A stretch of DNA of 64,000 bases from DATKUK01 sp035530655 (GCA_035530655.1 DATKUK010000080.1:17671-81670); one strand, 5' to 3'. Counted from the first letter of the stretch, positions 35,371 to 43,363 are shown. The notes: generated from the letters alone by a model not told the origin. Program-made: numbers and translations.

Positions 35371-36840
35371 TCAGCCTCCGTCGTGGAGAAGCTGCTCAAG
35401 CAGCTCGGGCACCGACACCGCGGCAAACGTGGTGGCCAGATCGGACATCGCGTATGGGATGATAAGCCGTTCGTTGTGTATGATCGAGCCACATGAGTAT
35501 ACGACGTTGGGCACGTAACCTTCGCGCTCCTCGGAACTCGGCACAAGCAGCGGCTCGCGGAGGCGCCCGACGATGCGCAGCGGGTCGTCACGGTCGAGCA
35601 ACATGGCGCCGATGCAATACTGCCGCATCGGCCCTACTCCGTGTGTGAGCAGCAGCCAGCCGGCGTCGGTTTCAAGCGGCGAGCCGCAGTTACCGATCTG
35701 CACCAGTTCCCAAGGCTCGCGCGGCCCCTGCAATGTCTGCGCGTGGTTCCACGTGTAGATACTGTCGGATCGGAGCAGGTAGAGGCTCTCCCCGTCGTGG
35801 CGGGATATCATCATGTAGCACCCGTCGACTCGGCGAGGAAACAAGGCCATCCCTTTGTTCCTGACATACCTGCCGTTGAGTGTGCGCACGTGGAACGTCA
35901 GGAAATCGCTCGTCTCCAGCAGCATCGGCAGCATCCGCGAACCGTTGTACGCCGTGTAGGTGCCGCAGTAGCGGGCGGTCCCATCTTCATGATGGAAGGT
36001 CACCAGGCGCAGATCCTCCATCCCCTGCCGTTCGTACTCGGTGGCAGGAAAGATGACGATCTCGGCCGGAAGGCAGTCTGAAGGGAAGGAGAGTTCGTAG
36101 TTGGCCTCGGCCAGCCAGAGCATGTCTGCTGCCATGGCTCTGAAGCGCGGCCGCGTGCCGGCGTGCCGTCGCGCCTCGTTGACCGCCTGACGCAACTGCA
36201 TGGAGCTGAACGTGTCGGGGAGCAACCCAAGAACCGTCGCATCCACGCTCTCATAGGCGCCGAGTTCGCCAAGCTGTCGCCGGAACAGCTCCTTCTCGAA
36301 GAGCCTGTCAGGCTGCGGTTTGGTCGAGTATGCGTATCGCGGCGGCAAATCAAACGTGATTCCGCCCTCCGCGTCGATGACACCGCGCCGGAAAACGATC
36401 GATGAAACATGACCCTCGCCGGTAGCCCGAAGACTCAACAGAAAGCGCATCGATCCCGCCGGCAGCCCGCTCTGGTCGGGATGGACGACAATGGACGGGT
36501 TGAACAGGGCTGCTGACTCGATGGAGTACTCGAAAGTGAAATACGCGCCGATCAGTAGCTGACGCTGCTCGGATAGAGCCTTCTCCAGCCGCACCTGACG
36601 GCCCACATTTCGATAGTTATCGGTCAAGGCCGCCCGGATATCGCGGTGACGGGCGGCAAAGTTCTCCATCACTTCGGACAGTTCGCGCTCAACTTGCTCG
36701 TCGGTCAGGGCCATGATGCGGTTCAGGATGGAGCGTATGCGGCGCGGACTGCGGAAGTCGAGGTAGCGCGTGATCACCCTCCTGTCGTCCGACTCAAGCC
36801 GCTGAGCGCCGCGTATCACACGCACGACCGAAGCCTCCAT
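35371..36840 (-). CDS. Glycoside hydrolase family 130-like (mannoside phosphorylase/hydrolase)
   Basis: 489 residues. An N-terminal helical part of about 120 residues (LDFRSPRRIRSILNRIMALTD) precedes a five-bladed propeller with GMEDLRLVTFHHEDGTARYCGTYTAYNG (GxEDxR pattern), DGESLYLLRSDSIYTWNHAQ and GWLLLTHGVGPMRQY, the GH130 signatures. ATG 36840 follows an in-frame GTG at 36843. The start is 19 bases from the stop of the ABC gene, so they may be cotranscribed. Predicted to act on beta-mannosides, inferred from family. Confidence 0.82.
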   Translation of the reverse strand: MEASVVRVIRGAQRLESDDRRVITRYLDFRSPRRIRSILNRIMALTDEQVERELSEVMENFAARHRDIRAALTDNYRNVGRQVRLEKALSEQRQLLIGAYFTFEYSIESAALFNPSIVVHPDQSGLPAGSMRFLLSLRATGEGHVSSIVFRRGVIDAEGGITFDLPPRYAYSTKPQPDRLFEKELFRRQLGELGAYESVDATVLGLLPDTFSSMQLRQAVNEARRHAGTRPRFRAMAADMLWLAEANYELSFPSDCLPAEIVIFPATEYERQGMEDLRLVTFHHEDGTARYCGTYTAYNGSRMLPMLLETSDFLTFHVRTLNGRYVRNKGMALFPRRVDGCYMMISRHDGESLYLLRSDSIYTWNHAQTLQGPREPWELVQIGNCGSPLETDAGWLLLTHGVGPMRQYCIGAMLLDRDDPLRIVGRLREPLLVPSSEEREGYVPNVVYSCGSIIHNERLIIPYAMSDLATTFAAVSVPELLEQLLHDGG

Positions 36841-36862
36841 CACGCTGCACCCTGTCTTGCGA

Positions 36863-39715
36863 TCACCAGTAAATATAGCGCTCGAACAGACGACGGTCCC
36901 GCTGCGGCAGGGCCGTCACTTCCGGAATGAGGTAGCGGTTCTCCTCCAGATCCAGAAGGATCTTCCCGTTCCGCCCGTAGTCCAGAGCCGCATCCTGCGC
37001 GTACCGGATGATGAACTCCAGATCTCCCAGGTCCGTCCTCGCTTTGAACGTGAGGAAGTTGTGCCAGGAGTTGATCGAGTCGATACGCTCGATGGTATGC
37101 ACGAAGTAACGGCGCAAGAGGGCCTCGCGAATGAGCTGCCGCGCCTCGGCCGGCCAATCTTCGAGATTGCGAACGAGCCCGATCTCCTGTTCCCGGTCCT
37201 CGATATCGACGTAGCGCAGACTGATATAACGCGTGGGATGCCGAACCGGCAGGCAGCGCAGGGCAAACACGCCATGGTAGATTCTCTCATTCATCACCGT
37301 TACGTGCAGTGCGCCATGGTTGCCCAGATGCACCGCGGCAATTCGCGGCGTGAGCCATCGAGCATGGTGGCTCGTGATCGGCGGCAGGTGAGTATCCGGG
37401 TCCACGCCTGACTCGATCGCAGATTCGCCTGTGCCCGCCAGGGGCCTTAACGCGTACGAATGGTCCACGTCGCTGTGAGCTGGTGTGGTCGACTGAAGTC
37501 GGACGAACTTCGCATATCGGCCGTTGCGCTTCATCAACTCCATGTGATGGCCCTGCTCGACAACTCGCCCTTCCTCGACCACAAGTATGTTGTCACAATT
37601 GCGCAGCGTGGATAGGCGATGAGCGATCAGGATGCTGGTGCGGCCGCGGACCAGCTCCTCCAAAGCTTTCTGGATTGCCAGTTCCGACTCGCTATCCACG
37701 CTGCTGGTGGCTTCGTCCAGAATCAGAATCCGGGGATCACACAACAGCGCGCGGGCGATGCTCAACCGCTGACGCTCACCGCCCGACAGGCCGGCTCCGC
37801 GCTCGCCCACCCACGTGTCGTAGGCATGGTATCGCCTCAAAATGAAGTCATGGGCGTTGGCCGCACGGCAAGCGGCGATGACCTGCTCCTCCGTGGCATC
37901 TCGCCGGCCGTAGACCATGTTGTCCCAGAGCGTACCCCGAAACAGAAACGGTTCCTGAAGAACCACACCCATCTGGCGTCGCAGATCCGACATTGGAGCG
38001 TCGCGAACATCGTTGCCGTCGACCAGGATCTGCCCTTCGTCCACGTCATAATAACGTGAAAGAAGGTTGATAATGGTCGTCTTCCCCGAACCGCTGCGAC
38101 CCACGATCCCCAGAGTCTGGCCCGCTTCAATCGTGAAACTGACGTTCTTGAGCACGGGCGCCTGCCGACTGTATCCGAAGGTGACGTTGCGGAACTCGAT
38201 GCGGCCCTGAAGCGCCGGTAGCGCGACGGCGGCATGCGTCTCGCGTATCGCAATGGGCGTGTCGAGCACTTCGAAGATACGATGGACTTGCGTGCTGAAC
38301 TGCGTCACCCACGTAGTCAAGTTCGTCAAACTGGCCAGCGGACCGTAGAACATGGCCAGGTATCCGAAGAACGCCATCAGCGTCCCCAGCGTGAGCTGCT
38401 GACCGAGCACGCGCCCGCCGCCGACATACCAGACCACCCAACCGCCTACCTGAAAAACAATACCCATCAACGGATAGAAGGTGGCGGCCGAGCTGTCCAC
38501 CTTGCGCCGGGCATCGCGCAGGCTGCCGCTGGATTCCATGAAGCGACTCAACTCGCGCTCCTCCTGAGCGAAGGCCTTGACCACACGTATGCCCGACAAA
38601 ATGCCACTGAGCATGCCCGCCTGCTTGGAGGACCGATCGTAAAACCGGCGGTAATGCGGGTGCACAACCCGGTAGAAAAGCAACGATCCCAGCACAACAA
38701 ACGGCGCAGGAATGAACGTCCACACCGCCAGTTTCGGTTCCAGGCTGAACATAAGGACCGCGGAGAAAATGACCAGGAGAAGTTGCACGAAAAAGCCGGC
38801 CGTCAACTGACCCATGAAACCCTGTACCGCCTCGGTGTCGTAGGCGACCCGGCCCACCAGCGAACCGACCTGCTGCTTGTCGTAGTAACTCAGATCCAAT
38901 TGCTCGAGGTGCTCGACCAGGCGGCCGCGAATGTCATAGGTGATGGATGTGCCGACGCGGCTGGACAGGCGCCCGTTCAAAGCGTTGATGATGGCCCGTA
39001 CCATTTGCACCAACGCCAGCACCGCAACGACCGACACCAGCAGGTGCACCCCCTGCGCCAGCGTCTGGCTCGTTGCAGCCGTTGCCTGCGGGACCGACCC
39101 GGCGCGCAGCACGTTGTCCACCAGGTATCGTGTCAGCAGCGGCCCGATCATGTCGCACGCGATGCCCACCAGCAGCAGTCCCATCATGAGCATCGCCCAC
39201 GCCCGGTACGGCCGCATCAGATGAAGTACGCGGATGATCGCCCTGCCCGGGCGAATGCAGCGTGGGCACGTTTCGCCGGCGAACTGGAGCATCAAGTCGC
39301 ACTTCGGACATCGCCGCGGGTCCTGCTCGTCCTCGGGTCCCAGCTCGACCCGGACACCCTCGCGGAGCTGCTGCAAATGTCGGGCCAGCCGGCCGAACCA
39401 GTACTTCATGCGGTTCGAATAACGAATCAAATCGACCCAGATCCCGCCAACCTTGGCCTGGAGCAGTCCCGAACCAACGGCTGGAATCGTGCGAAACTCC
39501 TCGATCTGGTGCATGGCGACGTTCACACGCGGGGCCGATGGTCCCCCCTGGTCGAACACGCAGACCACGTCGCGCGTGGCGATGATCCATTGCGGATCGT
39601 AGCTACCTCGCAGGTCAATATCACTGGACAGCGCCAGCACCACGTCTTCCGGCCGAACTCCCAAGGCCGCCAGACGCGTAACCACGGCTGGCGGAATGTC
39701 AGATCGCAACCGCAT
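36863..39715 (-). CDS. ABC exporter with N-terminal PH-like domain, zinc ribbon and C-terminal DUF1854
   Basis: 950 residues. Residues 1-120 are a soluble domain with VVCVFDQGG...MHQIEEFRTI; then a zinc ribbon CPKCDLMLQFAGETCPRC (about 134-152); then six membrane helices of an ABC exporter half; then the ATPase with GRSGSGKTT, LSGGERQRLSIARALL and ILDEATSSVDSES. After about residue 790 comes a DUF1854 domain (PRIAAVHLGNHGALHVTVMNER, PVRHPTRYISLRYVDIEDR). DUF1854 ABC proteins are reported near cyanophycin genes in other bacteria; no such genes are seen here. GAGGAAG seven bases before ATG. Confidence 0.88.
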   Translation of the reverse strand: MRLRSDIPPAVVTRLAALGVRPEDVVLALSSDIDLRGSYDPQWIIATRDVVCVFDQGGPSAPRVNVAMHQIEEFRTIPAVGSGLLQAKVGGIWVDLIRYSNRMKYWFGRLARHLQQLREGVRVELGPEDEQDPRRCPKCDLMLQFAGETCPRCIRPGRAIIRVLHLMRPYRAWAMLMMGLLLVGIACDMIGPLLTRYLVDNVLRAGSVPQATAATSQTLAQGVHLLVSVVAVLALVQMVRAIINALNGRLSSRVGTSITYDIRGRLVEHLEQLDLSYYDKQQVGSLVGRVAYDTEAVQGFMGQLTAGFFVQLLLVIFSAVLMFSLEPKLAVWTFIPAPFVVLGSLLFYRVVHPHYRRFYDRSSKQAGMLSGILSGIRVVKAFAQEERELSRFMESSGSLRDARRKVDSSAATFYPLMGIVFQVGGWVVWYVGGGRVLGQQLTLGTLMAFFGYLAMFYGPLASLTNLTTWVTQFSTQVHRIFEVLDTPIAIRETHAAVALPALQGRIEFRNVTFGYSRQAPVLKNVSFTIEAGQTLGIVGRSGSGKTTIINLLSRYYDVDEGQILVDGNDVRDAPMSDLRRQMGVVLQEPFLFRGTLWDNMVYGRRDATEEQVIAACRAANAHDFILRRYHAYDTWVGERGAGLSGGERQRLSIARALLCDPRILILDEATSSVDSESELAIQKALEELVRGRTSILIAHRLSTLRNCDNILVVEEGRVVEQGHHMELMKRNGRYAKFVRLQSTTPAHSDVDHSYALRPLAGTGESAIESGVDPDTHLPPITSHHARWLTPRIAAVHLGNHGALHVTVMNERIYHGVFALRCLPVRHPTRYISLRYVDIEDREQEIGLVRNLEDWPAEARQLIREALLRRYFVHTIERIDSINSWHNFLTFKARTDLGDLEFIIRYAQDAALDYGRNGKILLDLEENRYLIPEVTALPQRDRRLFERYIYW

Positions 39716-39978
39716 CAGACACTTCCTCGACAGCGGCGCACTGATTTACCGGGAGGTGCGCTTGTCGTGCCGACCACCTTTCAGACGACCGGCGCCCCGA
39801 CCCGGCTGCGCTGCCTGTCCGCTATTCTTGCCCGATGTTGTTCGGACGGCCAGTGGCCAGACCCAAGACCGCCCTATACCCGTCCAAGCCGGGTTCGTGC
39901 AACCCAACAGCCATGGCCGCCCTGCGAGCCCAGCCGACCATCCAATCGGTAGCCCTCGTTTATCTTATGGCCACATCA
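39716..39978. other. Gene-free stretch between ABC exporter and terC remnant
   Basis: 263 bases with no plausible protein and no strong hairpin seen. The divergent side probably holds the promoter of the ABC gene. The remaining 70 bases between 40116 and 40188 are also empty. Confidence 0.4.
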
Positions 39979-40115
39979 TCACTTCATCATCTTGCGGAAA
40001 GAATCCCGGGCGTCGCCGACCTGACGCCGAATCCGCCGGACGAGGCGACGGGCCCAGACGAACTCGGTCCCCAGCAGGGCCAGACCTGCCGGTAACACGA
40101 CAAACGCCGGCCCGG
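39979..40115 (-). pseudogene. Duplicated 3' end of terC (PGPGW part)
   Basis: 137 bases run in parallel with 43595-43731, the end of the real terC, with about ten differences. It encodes GPAFVVLPAGLALLGTEF then VWARRLVRRIRRQVGDARDS and FRKMMK plus stop. Similarity starts exactly at the stop codon and ends shortly before the PGP motif. With no upstream part it cannot be a working gene. The two copies lie in the same direction 3.6 kb apart. Confidence 0.85.
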
Positions 40116-40188
40116 TTTCCACACCCTTGACGCCCACCTACCGCCGCGTACACTGAACGTCGAGGTTTAGGACTGGGAGGACTGGCCG

Positions 40189-40515
40189 ACGCCCATCAAA
40201 TACGCCCTGTTCGAGAACAACATCACTGCCGATCCCGACGACTACGCAGCCATGGTCCAGATCAGCGGCAGCGCCGACGGCGACGATCTGGTCCAGGACA
40301 TCATCGACCAGGGCACGACGGTGAACAAGCCGGACATCCTGGCGGTGACCGCCGCCCTCAAGCTGGCCTGCCAGCGGCGGGTTGAGCAGGGCCAGCGGGT
40401 CAACTACTTCGGCATGATGGACTTCTTCCCGCGGATCAAGGGCGTCTTCACCGGCCCGACCGACAGCTTCGACCAGGCCTGCTACCGCGTGGACATCGGG
40501 GCCAATGCGTTTTCT
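40189..40515 (+). pseudogene. HU-like DNA-binding N-terminal part of a split DUF4469 protein; start codon changed to ACG
   Basis: The frame reads PIKYALFENNITADPDDYAA then MVQISGSADGDDLVQDII, RRVEQGQRVNYFGMMDFFPR and VFTGPTDSFDQACYRVDIGA, the HU-like domain found in DUF4469 proteins. GGGAGG at 40175-40180 is well placed for a start at 40189, but that codon is ACG, not ATG; the next ATG is at 40252, inside the domain. The similarity stops at about 40505, where the sequence turns AT-rich and the toxin promoter begins. Its C-terminal domain lies at 41066. Confidence 0.75.
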
Positions 40516-40524
40516 ACCTCTGGG

Positions 40525-40553
40525 TTGATTGGCAATGTTTTGCCGGTTAGAAT
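40525..40553 (+). promoter_or_regulatory. Sigma-70-type promoter with inverted repeat, upstream of toxin gene
   Basis: TTGATT (40525-40530), 17-base spacer, TAGAAT (40548-40553). The spacer contains GGCAA-tgtt-TTGCC, an inverted repeat that could be an operator for the downstream antitoxin. The expected transcription start is within a few bases of the ATG at 40562, so the mRNA may be leaderless. Confidence 0.55.
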
Positions 40554-40561
40554 TCGTAAGA

Positions 40562-40879
40562 ATGGACGTACTGCTCCAGATCAAGCGGCTGGTGGTGCAA
40601 GGACGGATACGGTTCACCGAAAAGGCTCGCGAGGAAATGGAGGCCGACGGATTGAGCGCGGGCGAGGTGATCGAATCGATCGCCAACGCCCAGGCCATCG
40701 CGAAGACTCTTCGGTCACGCAGCCGCACCAAGCGCTATTCAGGTGAGAAACTCTATGTCATCAAAAGCTTCAGCTACGACGGGACGCTCATCTATACGAA
40801 GGGGGCCATCGTCCGCCAAGCGAAACAAGAAGTCTTCTACGTCTTCGTCTCCGCGAAGATCGCCACGCTCGGTGGGTAA
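40562..40879 (+). CDS. DUF4258-type toxin-like protein
   Basis: 105 residues. LLQIKRLVVQGRIRFTEKAREEM then EMEADGLSAGEVIESIANAQ, SRTKRYSGEKLYVIKSFSYDG and KQEVFYVFVSAKIA match the DUF4258/RelE-MqsR-like small toxins that cut mRNA. Followed, with an overlap of eight bases, by a YgiT-type zinc-finger gene, the usual antitoxin partner. Toxin-before-antitoxin order is as in mqsRA. Start at ATG 40562. Confidence 0.75.
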   Translation: MDVLLQIKRLVVQGRIRFTEKAREEMEADGLSAGEVIESIANAQAIAKTLRSRSRTKRYSGEKLYVIKSFSYDGTLIYTKGAIVRQAKQEVFYVFVSAKIATLGG

Positions 40880-41069
40880 ACACCCTGGGCTGAAGGTTTG
40901 CGTCTCGTGTGGATCACGACGCGTCCAATCCAAAAGGGTGTCGGTTCGCCTGCGGGACGGACGGAGGGTGACCGGTGTCAAAGCTGATGTGTGTGCCGCG
41001 TGCGGCGAGCGTTACTTCGACCTGGAAGCGATGCGACAGCTCGAAGCCGAGCGCACGGACGACGAATGA
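40872..41069 (+). CDS. YgiT-type zinc-finger antitoxin-like protein (MqsA N-terminal domain type)
   Basis: 65 residues from GTG 40872. VCVSCGS and VCAACGERYFDLEAM give two CxxC knuckles around RVSVRLRDGRRVTGVKADV, the YgiT/MqsA zinc fold. It lacks the C-terminal HTH domain of full MqsA, as is common for DUF4258 partners. Should neutralise the toxin at 40562 and may take part in autoregulation. Its TGA overlaps the ATG at 41066. Confidence 0.75.
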   Translation: MGKHPGLKVCVSCGSRRVQSKRVSVRLRDGRRVTGVKADVCAACGERYFDLEAMRQLEAERTDDE

Positions 41070-41320
41070 CCGGCAACCGCTTGAAGTTCGACCCCAACGA
41101 GGCTGACGAGGGCCTCTACTTCGTGGCCGACGCCAGCGGCGAGACCAAGGTGTCCACCGTCCAGAAGAACAAGCCCTCACAGCTCGTCTTCCTGGTCCCG
41201 GCGGGACTGGCAGCGGGCACATACCACCTGGAAGTCCGGGCCAGGATGGGCAGCGGCACATCGGCCCGCGAACTGCGTATGGGACGTCTGGACTCGACGC
41301 TGACGGTCCTGCCGATGTAG
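41066..41320 (+). CDS. DUF4469 C-terminal domain, separated from its HU-like half
   Basis: 84 residues: TGNRLKFDPNEADEGLYFVA, VSTVQKNKPSQLVFLVPAGL and TYHLEVRARMGSG...ELRMGRLDSTLTVLP is the beta-sandwich end of DUF4469 proteins. In intact homologues it follows the HU-like domain in one chain; here the TA pair lies between them. The ATG overlaps the antitoxin stop, so the piece could still be translated, but whether it functions is unknown. Confidence 0.75.
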   Translation: MTGNRLKFDPNEADEGLYFVADASGETKVSTVQKNKPSQLVFLVPAGLAAGTYHLEVRARMGSGTSARELRMGRLDSTLTVLPM

Positions 41321-41779
41321 GGTAGGCTGGCAAATCGGCGGTCGGGTATTCGTGGCACAGGCGTCTCGCCTGTGGGTCAATCAGCGCGATCGCCGGTCCG
41401 AAAAGCGGTTTTCGGACCTTCGGGTCTGGCAAAATGGGCAATTTGGATAAGTTGTGCGGTGTTATGAACTCCGGAAAAACCGTTTCCAAGCTAAGATCGA
41501 TTACCACGCCTTACTTGGCGCGGGCGCCCGCATCCAAGCTGGGAGTCGGTGTCGGCCTCAACAGGAGTCGGGACCGCGTAAGCTGCCTACTCGGTCCCGA
41601 TACCGTGCTTACTCGGTCCCGACCTCACCGAGGTCCGAACCGGACTTCACTGAGGTGCGCGGCCGACTTCAAGCTGGTGGTCTGCGCACCCAACCCTACG
41701 GGACTCCAAGCATAGGAGGACAGTCGGTGACAACAATGACTTACGATCTTGACACGGCTCACTTCATAGGAGCTTCATT
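41321..41779. repeat. Gene-free stretch with hairpins and a short tandem repeat
   Basis: Contains CACAGGCG-tct-CGCCTGTG at 41356-41374 and the perfect GGTCCGAAAA-gcgg-TTTTCGGACC at 41395-41418, which could end transcription from the left. Near 41585-41630 the word TACTCGGTCCCGA occurs twice, 22 bases apart. No gene supported. Confidence 0.6.
41395..41418. terminator. Perfect 10-bp hairpin, possible bidirectional terminator
   Basis: GGTCCGAAAA / TTTTCGGACC with loop GCGG. The A/T half of each arm could make a U-tract on the far side for either direction, although the classical run of T after the stem is absent. Confidence 0.4.
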
Positions 41780-42244
41780 GTGAACACAAGACTGATCGGC
41801 TCAATATTTCTTGTCTTTGCCACAGTGTGCCCATCTTCGGCCTTCGCTGATGATACCGATGACCTGCCCGTCGCTGCCTACCGCGGAGACTTAAACCGCG
41901 TGCGGTCTCTTCTGTCCGCCGGTGCCGATGTGAACGCCAAAGCCACTGCCGGCGTGACGGCCTTGTGGCAGGCGGCCGCAAATGGTCATACTGAGATTGT
42001 CAAGGCCCTGCTGGAAAGCAAAGCTAATGTGAACGTGCAACGGAAAACCGATAGCTCTACTCCGTTATTCGTGGCTGCAGTATATGGCCACGCTGATATA
42101 GTCAAGGTCCTGCTGGAGGCAGCGGCGGATGTGAATGCCAAGGTACATGCCGCCGGCGAGGACCATACACCTTTGAGCATCGCCACACAGAGGGGCCACA
42201 CGGAAGTTATCAAGCTCTTGACGGAATATGGAGCCAAGGATTAG
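41780..42244 (+). CDS. Exported ankyrin-repeat protein
   Basis: 154 residues from GTG 41780, with AGGAG seven bases upstream. Signal peptide (SIFLVFATVCPSSAFA), then about three and a half ankyrin repeats: DLNRVRSLLSAGADVNAKA, GVTALWQAAANGHTEIVKAL, TPLFVAAVYGHADIVKVLL, TPLSIATQRGHTEVIKLL. A secreted protein-binding scaffold; partner unknown. Intact within an otherwise decayed island. Confidence 0.85.
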   Translation: MNTRLIGSIFLVFATVCPSSAFADDTDDLPVAAYRGDLNRVRSLLSAGADVNAKATAGVTALWQAAANGHTEIVKALLESKANVNVQRKTDSSTPLFVAAVYGHADIVKVLLEAAADVNAKVHAAGEDHTPLSIATQRGHTEVIKLLTEYGAKD

Positions 42245-42309
42245 CGCTCCGTGCCCGGTGATCGGCCGCCCCATCCCCGCTTGCGAAAGCGACCCGATCT
42301 CGCGTGAGC

Positions 42310-42425
42310 AGCAGGCGCCGGGTGCCACTGCTCTGTGAGCAGTGTTTGGCGCATCGACTGTGTCCCATGGCGGAGCACTGCTGACCCTTCGGCTGCGCTC
42401 AGGGCAGGCGCCGCAGCAGCACACC
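42310..42425. repeat. REP-like hairpin pair
   Basis: CACTGCTC-tgt-GAGCAGTG at 42326-42344 and CCCTTCGGCTGCGCTCAGGGC at 42385-42405, both of a kind scattered through genomes of this group. They precede the GIY-YIG gene and are not translated in any good frame. Confidence 0.5.
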
Positions 42426-42451
42426 GACCCTATTAAGCAAGGAGCAAGAAG

Positions 42452-42775
42452 ATGGCAGAAAAGACGATCATGTAGCCGGGCGCATCCGGGAAGGAGTACA
42501 AGTACTGGATCTACCCGATCGGTGCTTCTTTCAAGGATACCCCAGGGAATTACATCTTCGCAAAGCAGACGTCTCCTGACCGTTGGGCTCCCGTCTACAT
42601 CGGAGAGACAGGTACTTTGAAGGACCGTCTGTCGAATCATGAGAAGATCCCCTGTCTCAAGCGTTACGGCGGCACGCATGTCCATGTGCACACGAGCTCC
42701 GCAGACGAGGAGACGCGAAGGGCAGAGGAGTCGGACCTCCTCGCGAAGTGGGATCCGCCCTGCAATAAGGAGTAG
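42452..42775 (+). pseudogene. GIY-YIG domain protein with amber at codon 8
   Basis: AAGGAG stands well before ATG 42452; the frame reads MAEKTIM, TAG (42473-42475), then PGASGKEYKYWIYPIGASF, PGNYIFAKQTSPDRWAPVYI, GETGTLKDRLSNHEKIPC and ends with EESDLLAKWDPPCNKE. This is a compact GIY-YIG-like domain of about 108 residues. The stop so early could be by-passed by reinitiation, but no good start follows. Likely CAG to TAG. Function, if any: nuclease-like; natural role of this small family unknown. Confidence 0.7.
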
Positions 42776-42783
42776 CCGCGTAG

Positions 42784-43188
42784 GGTGCGTCGAGGACACA
42801 CCTTCTCCTGCTGACGCACGTCAAGCCGGTTCGGCAGAACGAGATTCTCACGGCGATGAAGCGCTACAAGGACTACAGCGTGGCGTTCGCCCGGACCCTG
42901 ATCCTGAAGACGCCGCCACCCTTGCGTGCGACCCGGAAGGGGCGAAAGCGCAATCCATGGAACAAAACGGCCCAGCGCAAGAATGACCTGCTCAAGAAGC
43001 TGGCCGAGGCCGAGCAGAAGCACGACTTCTACTCCCGTTTGTATAGGCAGTACACGATCGACCTGCTGCGGCTAGCCATCCACGCGCGTGGCCTGCTGAC
43101 CAACAGCCGGATTCGTGAGCACCTGCATCAACACCGCCCGGATATCGTGGCGCGTTTCGGGACAATCATCGCGGATGCACGAGGATAG
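42784..43188 (+). pseudogene. C-terminal part of a RepB-type (ParB-like) partition protein
   Basis: Open frame of 134 codons without a proper start at its beginning (ATG at 42856 is internal). LLLLTHVKPVRQNEILTAMK, DYSVAFARTLILKTP, then LLKKLAEAEQKHDFYSRLYR and ARGLLTNSRIREHLHQHRPD correspond to the RepB plasmid-partition domain. The N-terminal ParB nuclease-like part is absent, so it is a remnant or a separately used domain. It hints that the island once belonged to a plasmid or conjugative element. Confidence 0.6.
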
Positions 43189-43192
43189 CACC

Positions 43193-43363
43193 ATGGCCAA
43201 GTGGACAGGCGAGAAGACCATCCGCCAGATTCTGCGGCGTGAGGCAGCGGGGCTGCCGCTGTCTCCCGGTGGCAGCAGGGAGGGAGTAGAATCGAAGCTG
43301 CAAATGGCCGGATCGCGTGTGGTCTATGCCCGTGATGTACGCTCCGGCAGGCCTTACGAATGA
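43193..43363 (+). pseudogene. N-terminal stub of a homing-endonuclease-associated-repeat protein
   Basis: 56 residues starting MAKWTGEKTIRQILRREAAG, the usual first helix pair of proteins with the homing-endonuclease-associated repeat (small DNA-binding units). The second half (SKLQMAGSR) keeps the family pattern, then the frame runs into unrelated sequence and stops. Likely truncated by deletion. Confidence 0.5.

Noticed and set aside
38234..39952. 572-residue plus-strand frame over the ABC exporter
   Set aside because: Shadow of a well-supported gene; His/Gln/Arg-rich without any motif.
41454..41783. 109-residue plus-strand frame in the intergenic repeats
   Set aside because: Translation follows the tandem repeats and has no start signal or recognisable domain.
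4159..42475. Genome-wide amber recoding
   Set aside because: Several intact genes (purA, the Panacea-like and membrane genes of the low-GC operon) use TAG as their stop; two cases are better explained by point mutations.
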